DNA of 25,923 bases from a virus, in the IMG/VR virus record IMGVR_UViG_3300043446_002679, positions 1 through 25,923 of that record; one strand, given 5' to 3'. The notes beneath the pieces were generated by a model. The model was not told the DNA's origin. It saw only the letters and a list, made by a program, of their open reading frames with translations, and ran no database searches. Of the stretch, positions 14,891 through 23,800 are shown piece by piece. Numbering within the stretch: position 1 is the first letter of the stretch; every line of letters starts with the position of its first letter. Both the position numbers and the translations under genes were made by a program.

Positions 14891-17800
14891 TTATAAAGAT
14901 CCCTCTGGGAACTGTTTTATCAGCGATCCACTATCTCTCAATCCATACTTTCTTCTTTGTATTGAATGGAATGTTGTAAGTCCAGAGTTGATAGTATATC
15001 CACTAACTCCTATTGAAATCGGATTAGAAGATCTCTTAAATCCAGATAATTTTCCCCAAGAGAATCTACCACAAATATCAACTCCAGAAGTACTTAGTCC
15101 TGATAAATCAGTTGATGATAAAATATTACTAACAATTAAACCTCTTAAATTATTTTCTGTAATATTGTGAACATAATATATGTTATCTACAAAAGTTGTA
15201 CCAATTCCTACTACATTTAAGTCTCCATTATCTATAGATGTAATTCCATTACCAACGGTTGTATCAAAAACAAAAATAGGATAACCTGGCAATAATCCAC
15301 TGATTATACTTTCTGGATCAAATTTAACTTGGAAATTTATTGCCAATGGATTTCCATTTGTGCCAACACTAGTAGTAATTCCAGTTATAATTCCCGAAAA
15401 TCCCTCAACAAGTTGAATGTCGTCTAACATTTCACCAATTGTTTCTGGTTCTGGTATTAAAACCTGTGGGATAAAGGTATAACCAAATCCTGGATTTGAT
15501 ATTGTTATTGGACTTGTTAAAGTACCGGCAGCAGACACAGTGACAGTAGCAGTTGCGGTAGTTCCTATACCAATACCAATTTTTTTAGGATTGGAAATTT
15601 TTAAAACAACTGAATTTCCAGTATATCCACTACCACCATTTTCAATTATCAATGAAGATATGTCAGTGCTGTTATTGTCTACCACGGCAGTTATTTTTCC
15701 TGGGGAAAAATTAGAATGAGGTAAAACTAATGCAGAAAACTTTTGTATTTCTAATGTAGATTCATTTTCTTCATAATTAAATAGTGTTGAATCATCAACA
15801 AAAATTGAATTATCTTTTGTAGATAAATCTTTTATTATTTTTGCACTTGGAAATACCAGTGCTTCTAATGAATCTCTTGACTTATATTCAAAAGATTCAT
15901 TTACAATTAAATCTCTTTTTTGCTTAAACCAATCTAAAGGTTTAAAATTATTTTCATCTATTCCATCTCCAAGATAAATTCCAGTTTCTGTTGTATCTGC
16001 AGACTGTATTAAAGATACAATTCTTTCATCTTGAGGTATTGTGCCAAAAATGTTATTATTTTTGTTTATTTTAATAGTATCTCCAACCTTAATAGTTTCA
16101 TTAATATTAATAATGTCACTATCAACACCTCTTGTTCCTCTGTAGAAGAATATTGCTATATTATCAGTCTGTACAGGGGGTTCTTTAAATCTAAATGTTG
16201 TTCCACCTTCAAAAGTATAAGATACGTTTGGTTCTTGCATCACACCATTAACAAATATCAATAAGAGTGAATTAAAATCTATTTGAGATGCTTCAATATC
16301 ATTTCTATCAACTTCAAAACTTAATAATTCATTATTTCTGTACAATGGAAATCTAGTTCTAACTCCATCTTGTAAAGGTTTAATACTATCAATATAATCA
16401 AATTCTCCCATTTGCCAAGAAGCAAATGAGTCTGTAAATATTTCATCAACAACGAGTCTGAATGGTTCTATGGGATAATTTAATCTGGAATCAGTTACTA
16501 ATCCAACAACTTCAAAAACATCTCCACGAGAAAATCCATATCCTGGTTTTGTTATTTTGAAAGACTTAACTTCAAAATAGCTAGATCCTATACCAACAGA
16601 ATCACTTGGTCCAACTTGAACTGTTATAGACAATCCTATACCAGTAGTCGTTGTATTTCCAACCGATAATCTAGAAACTCCAACAATTGGCAAATCTTGA
16701 TATGAGGGATCACTAATAATAAATTCTGGATTAGAATACCCAAATCCCCCAGAAACGACATTAAAAATTAATGTTCCGCCAAGACCAACAGTTGCAGTTA
16801 CATTTGCACCATTTCCTGTAGAGTCTGTAACACCTATAGATACATTACCTGTATATCCCGATCCAAAAGAACCACTTGTTCCTATTCCTATTGAAACTAT
16901 AGATCCAGAATTTAGTATAGCAGTAACAGAAGCGCCAACTAAAGGAGCATATCCTAATCCTCCAGTAGATCCAAGAGATACAATAAGACCTCCTCTTGGA
17001 ACTTGATTTTGATTAACATCATATTCGGATATTAAAATGTCATATGGTGGAGTTGGTCTTGATACAGAGGTAAATGTAATGCTTGTTATTCCAGAATTTT
17101 CTGAAAATGTATAATTATTGCCAGCATTATTTTCAGTGTCTGGAGTCTGAAAAACATCATTAATAAAGACTAATCCACTACCAATTTCTATTCCTGTAGT
17201 ATTTTCACCATCTTTTTTAACAGTAAAAGTTCTACCAATTCCATTAAAATTTTCTGATACATCATCATAAATTTTATTAGTTGAATAATCTTGTCTTAAA
17301 TATACTCTCCCATTAAATGTTGATTTCGCAAAAGGCAATAAACTACTATTCAATCTATTGTTATTTCCTCTTCCATCAGGAGCTTCTGTAAACCATATTC
17401 TATTACCAACAATATTATATGCACCCTTATAAATTCTTCCAATTGAATTATCATCATGAGTAGTCGCAGCAGTTCCAACCCATCCACGCTTAACTTCTAT
17501 AACTGGAATAGTTCCAATTCCAGTTATAGGTCCAAATCCATTATTTTCTGTTGCCAATCCAACATTGTTAATATACATAAATTCATCATCTACTTGATAT
17601 AGATCTCTTGGAGATATTGAAGAAATGCCACTTAAAGTAATGAATGTAGTTGCAGATCCTATAGGATTTCCATTATTTTTAATTGAAAATTGTAGTGGCG
17701 TACGAATTAATGGATATTGATTTACTCCATCAACAGTTATTAAACATTTTTCTAATTTCTTTTTCATCTCTAGTTTATGAATATTTCCAGATCCTGAAGA

Positions 17801-20800
17801 TGTAAAAGTAAAACCTGCTCCAGTTTGACCTAAAGTTCCCGTTAATTTAAAAGTATCTTTACTAAGTTTAATTGTATAAACTTTTTCTGGACAAATATCT
17901 GTCACTATTCCAGTTATATAATTTTGTCTAATTGTAGTGGCTGTTGCAACATTGGATAAAGTAAGTGATATATTGTTATCTGTAGAATAATATATTCTAT
18001 CATCACCTTCACTTATAGTTACTGAAGAAGTTATTGAATTAATTCCAATTGATGTAATATTTCCTAAAGAAATATTATTTCCAGAATAAATTCCAGATCC
18101 AACTTTTAGAGCAAGAGTATTAGCAACTCCAGTTATTATCGATGAACCAGAAGAAACTACATTACCAACAAAATAAGTATATGTTCTACCTATTCCTATT
18201 ATCTGAGTATTATCTGGGATAGATGAACCCAAAATTATAGTACCATTTGTAGATATTCCAATAGTTGAACCAACACCTGTAATTGTTGAGAATCCAATTA
18301 TAATATCTCCAATTAATGTTGTACCACTAACTAAGGTTGAACCTATTCCAAGTGGTTCACCAGGAACTCCAATAAGAGTTGAGGAAGGCGTATATATTAA
18401 TTCTTCTCCAGTTTGGAAGAAATGATCTTTTATTTTAAAGACTCCAGTGCTCAAATCTAATAAACTTGAATTTTTTGGATTAAAAACTTTTTCAAAAATT
18501 GGAATTCTTTCATAGTTTAAATCAAAATCTAATCTATCCTTTCCAAACTCATTTAATGATCCGTAAAATGATATATCAAAAGACTCCTTTGCTGTTCCAT
18601 AAGTTAATTCTTCTGGAATATTAAATTCATCAATTTCATAGAACATAAAATGATTAAATGATTGAATTGTGTATTCACTGCTAGAATATAGAGGGTCTGG
18701 ATAAAATATTACATCAACCACACTATTATTCAATGTTACACCAAATGTTCCTATACCAGAAGTGCTTCCAACAGAAACAAATGGATATTGTTGAATATTA
18801 ACTCTATTGAGATCTGATAATACTAAAACTTGCTGTAGAGAAGTTACTGTTGTACCTATACCTACTTTGACTAAAGATTTAACTGAAGACTCTACATCTG
18901 CATTATATGATATAAATGTTGAAATTCCAGTTCCTTTGTATTGTTTAGACTCTAGTTTAGAAGTTTTTTCTGTACCTTCAAGTTGATCTGCAACTAAAAA
19001 TCTATATGTACCTATTCCTGCAGATGTAGAACCAAATCCAACTGTTTTTCCTTTTATTAAAATATTTGATAAATTATTATTTTTTGTAAATTGCAGTTTT
19101 ATAATATTGTTTTCAACAAAAAGTCCAAAAGTACCAATAAATCCTTGAGATAATCCACCTATAGAGGGATAAGTATCAAAATAAAATTCTGATTTGTGCG
19201 TATCTTTACTATCATAAAATCCAATCACTTCGAAATAATTCATTTCATAAGTATCTTCATCCATAACAAATATATTGGAATATATTGTATTGAATGAAGA
19301 AGATAATCCTATAAAAATATCAGTTTTTATTCCAGATGATCTTGGCATTCTTTCAGTTTTTGATGTTAGCCTTACAAATCCAAGATCAGTAAATCCTACA
19401 CCAATGTTAAATGGATTTGGAGAAAAACTTTCTCTATGAACTTTAATATTATAATTAGTTGTATATGGATCTGTTGGAATAAATTTTAATACTGGATCTC
19501 CAGAAGGTGCAAATTCTCCAGTAAAATCTCCTAATTTTTCTAACGTGTATAAATCTGATTTATTAAGTGTAAATGTATTATCAAAATTATTAAGGATTAC
19601 TACTTCACTGATCTGATAACTTAGTTTATCTTCATCATGAACTTGTACTAAAAATTTAGAATAAAAATCTGTAATTGGATATTCTATTACTTCAGTAAAA
19701 GCATCTCTATTAAATTCTTGACTAGAAAATCTAGAACTTATATCATCAATTTGCAAAACTCTATTTGTTTTACAATCAATATAGTCTGATAATTTTTTAT
19801 ACCTAAACTTTATGGCATTTGAAGAATTTGAAAATGGTTCATAATCAGTTACAAGATCAAAATTTCTGACAACATCCACTCTTTGTTCTGAGACAAAATC
19901 AAGAACTTGTAAAAGATTCTGTGTAGCAGCAATTGAAACATTAGAATTTGAAAAAATGTCCATATCTGCAAAATTTTTCATTCCAACAGGATGAACCATC
20001 CTAGATACAAAATCTTTAGAATCTTCATAAGAAATTGGACTTTTAATTGTGTATGAAAGAGTTTGGTAATAGTCACTATCTTGTATTACTTGTGTTTCAT
20101 TATTAAGTTTTCCAAAATCATTTTTCCAGTCAAAATTTCTTTTGTTAGAATAATCTACTTTAAAATATTTTTCAAAATTATTAACTGCAGAAACAGTTGC
20201 AGAATTTCCTGAGATTTTTCCGTAAATTAAATCATTCAATTTAACTGGGTATTCTCCAGATATTTTAAGAATATCATAATTTGAAGACCTTACAGTTAAA
20301 TCAGTTTCTAAACCATTAACAAATAAAGTTTCATTATCATAAAATTGTGCTAAAGATTTCTCAATACTAAATATTGGATAATTTTTTTGATTTACAATTA
20401 AACTATAATTTGTTTGTAATGTTTTAGGAACACCTGCATTATCTGTAAATTTAGATATATCATATTTTAATATCGCTGGATCTGTATTATTAAATTCAGT
20501 TACTGTAAAAAATACATATCCATGATCTACAGAATTAAATCCACTCCCAGGCGTTGTTGTATTTCCTAATGCATCAGTAAAGGATTCTTTTGAAATACCT
20601 TCTACAAATATTTTATCTCCAGGTTTAAATGGTACATTTAAAAATCCAGTAATAGGTGGAGTCGATAATTCACACTCAACAATACCATTAGTATAAGAAA
20701 GAATTTTAGAAACTTGAATTCCATTACTGTTATTTGTAGTAAATATGGTATGGTCTACTGATTGCAATCCCAACGGTTCTTCAACTACGTTAACTTCTAC

Positions 20801-23800
20801 TATAGTATTATTTTTTACAACTGGAATTAAAATACCACTATTAACTTTTTTTCTAGTGTAATTATTTACTAATTCTAAAATAGGAGTAGACAAAAAGTTT
20901 CTTCCACCACTTAAAACAGAAACTGAAGTTAATTTACTGCTGTTATCTAATTGTAAAACTGTTGGTATTTTTCCTTTTGGTCTTAATGTTTTATCTGAAG
21001 AATACTCAAAACCTTCATTAATAATACGAAGATCATTTATTTTTCCTATTGATTTTGATTTTGATTTTAAAATTGCATTTTTACCTCTACTGATGGTAGA
21101 AACACCAACAAAATTAGGTAAACTATCATATCCAAATCCACTAGATATAATTTTTATTTTGTCAATTGGTCCACTATCATTGGTGGAATTTGTTGTATAT
21201 GATAAATCAAAACATTCGGACTTTTTGTAAGATAATTTTTCTGGTACATCATTTAAATTAATATTAAAAGTTGTGGTTCCTATTCCATATATATTGTATG
21301 ATCCATTATAGAGACTATTAGTATACAATATTTCTGAATTATTAATTACTTCAGTGTCTTTGGATAATAATGTCCCATTTTTTTCAAGAGCATAGTATAG
21401 TTTTGTTGGAATTTTTTGATTATATTTTATTGTTATGTTTGAGTCCGTAAATATAGTTCCTACCCCCGGTTCTCCAGTTTGTTCAATTAAAAATGAATTA
21501 GTTGTTCCAACAGAAACAAATTCATTAATAAAATTTGAATCATAAAATATTTTTAAATTTGAATTAATTAAACTAGAATCACTAGTATCAAAAACTAAGT
21601 TATTATTTCTAAAAAGTTTTACTTGTGGATTAATTAAAGATAGTTCTTGTAAATTACCTCCTGTGCTACCAAGGCTTACTATATTTGGTGGATTTGAAAA
21701 AGTATCAATATAAGTTTCACACAAACTTATGGAGTTATCGTCATTTCTATAAACAAAATATTTACCACTAGATAATCCACTACAAACTAAGTCTTCTGAA
21801 GTATATAAAATTTTATCTCCAGTTGATAATTTATGATTTATTATATTGATTGTATTATTAGAAATATTGACGGAAGTTGAAGTAAATCCAATTGGATTAA
21901 ATAATAATTTTTCATATTGATCATTATACTTTAATTTTATACTTAAAGAAGTTCCAATACCAACCGATAAACTTGGATTTACAACTAAATCGATTTTATC
22001 ACCATAACTTAGTCCATGATATGTTGATAATGAAACTTTTGTTTCAACCTTTTGTAATACTCCAGTAACTTGATTAAAATCTGATTCTAATTTATATTGA
22101 TAATTATCTGATCCATTATTAGTAAAATATAATCCATTTGTTGTTGTAGTAAGTCCAACTTCAGTAACTAATCCAATATAATCTTTTGATTTATTAATTA
22201 TATAAACATATTGACTATTTCCACTTATAGGTAAGTTAAAAGATGATCCAGATGGAGTATCTTTAACAGTTAATTGTGAAGAAGATTGTGGTTTTGATAA
22301 TAATACTTTTTGATTATTTTTAAATTTATGGTTTGGTAAATATATACTTTGAGTTGGAATAGAAAGTAATCTTGTAGAATTTCCAATAGGAAATAAAACA
22401 TTTGTATTAGATCCTGATATTGTACCGACACCAATAGAAAGAGTAGGATTGAAATAAGCAATATTATTTAATGTAGAATCAAACTGTGGACAATTTGCTT
22501 TTAAAGTTATTAAATTTGAAAGACTATTAACTAATGATCCTTCAGAATGACCAGCAGAAACACCTCTACGAACTCTTAATATTTTTTCATTATCAAAAAT
22601 ATTAAGAACTGAAAAAGTTTCTGTTCCAATTCCAATTGAACTGCCAACACTCAATTTCGATATTGGAGAAAAAATACTTATATCTGTAACAATACCAACA
22701 GTTGAATTTGCAGAAATTGAACTTGCTAAACTTGTTACTTCTGGAGAAAAACTAATTACTTTAAATCCTGATAAATTTTTTATACTTGTGGATAATCCAG
22801 AAATATTTACACTGTCACCGTTTATAAAATTATGATGTGGGTTTATATTTGCAGAAACAGTATTTTCATCTAACCAAGAAAAAACAACATTTTCATATTT
22901 AATAAAATTAGTTTCTAAACCATATATTTCCTTTCCTTTAATTTTACTGACGATTGCAGAAGATCCTCCTCCAGTTTTTGAAAAAATTGAGATAGAATCA
23001 TTTACTTCATAATTTTCTCCTGGATTTTTTATTTCAATTTCTTCAATTTCACCTAAAGAAATTGAGTTTATAATTGAAGTTTGTCTTAAAGTGTCATTTG
23101 CTTCTGGTATAAAATCATTTCCGGAATTTAATTCATTTAATCTATAAGGAAAAGTGTTTCTTACTAAATTTGAAGAATTAAAATCAAACGATTGATCAAA
23201 TATAGAAGTATTATCTAATGAAGAACGATAAAAATTTCCTATAAAATATGGAAATTTCGGAATTAAGGTGTTGGTATTAGTATCAGTTGTTACCCCAACA
23301 TAATATGCATAAATTCCTTCCGGAAATTCTGGAGTTTTTGCAAATCTCCCATTATGAATATCCAAATCTCCAGTATTAGAAAATATATAATCTTCTACAA
23401 AAAATCCAGGTTCAAAATCAATAATTGATGGTCTACTTTTTACTGAAGAAGGATCTAAAACATATCCTGTTTCTAATTTTTTTATAGTAGAATTATCGTC
23501 GTTTGGATCAGAAAATCCAAAAGGTCCATAGATTGGATTTCCATCGTATGCATATCCAATAATTTTTGAATGTCCAGATTCTAATGTAGGATCTGAAAAA
23601 CTACTACCTTCTCTAATAGTAGAATATCCAACTAATCCATAAGATAAATTATCATTAAATTCTTGAGCTATTTCATCTGAAAATCTTTTAAAGTTGTTAA
23701 CTGTTAAAGGTTTCACGGAACAATTTAATACTGCATTTCTTCCAGCAGAAATAACACTTACTGTAGTATTATTTTTATCATAATTTACACCTTGATTTAT

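Noticed and set aside
16031-16264. Open frame on the plus strand, and other plus-strand frames of 60-90 codons (1145-1327, 4049-4327, 7828-8097)
   Set aside because: They lie entirely opposite well-supported minus-strand genes, have low-complexity composition and no ribosome site; they are antisense shadows.
15440-16980. Glycine-rich repeats as RTX calcium-binding repeats
   Set aside because: The repeats read GxGY and GIGT and lack the GGxGxD aspartates needed for RTX calcium sites.
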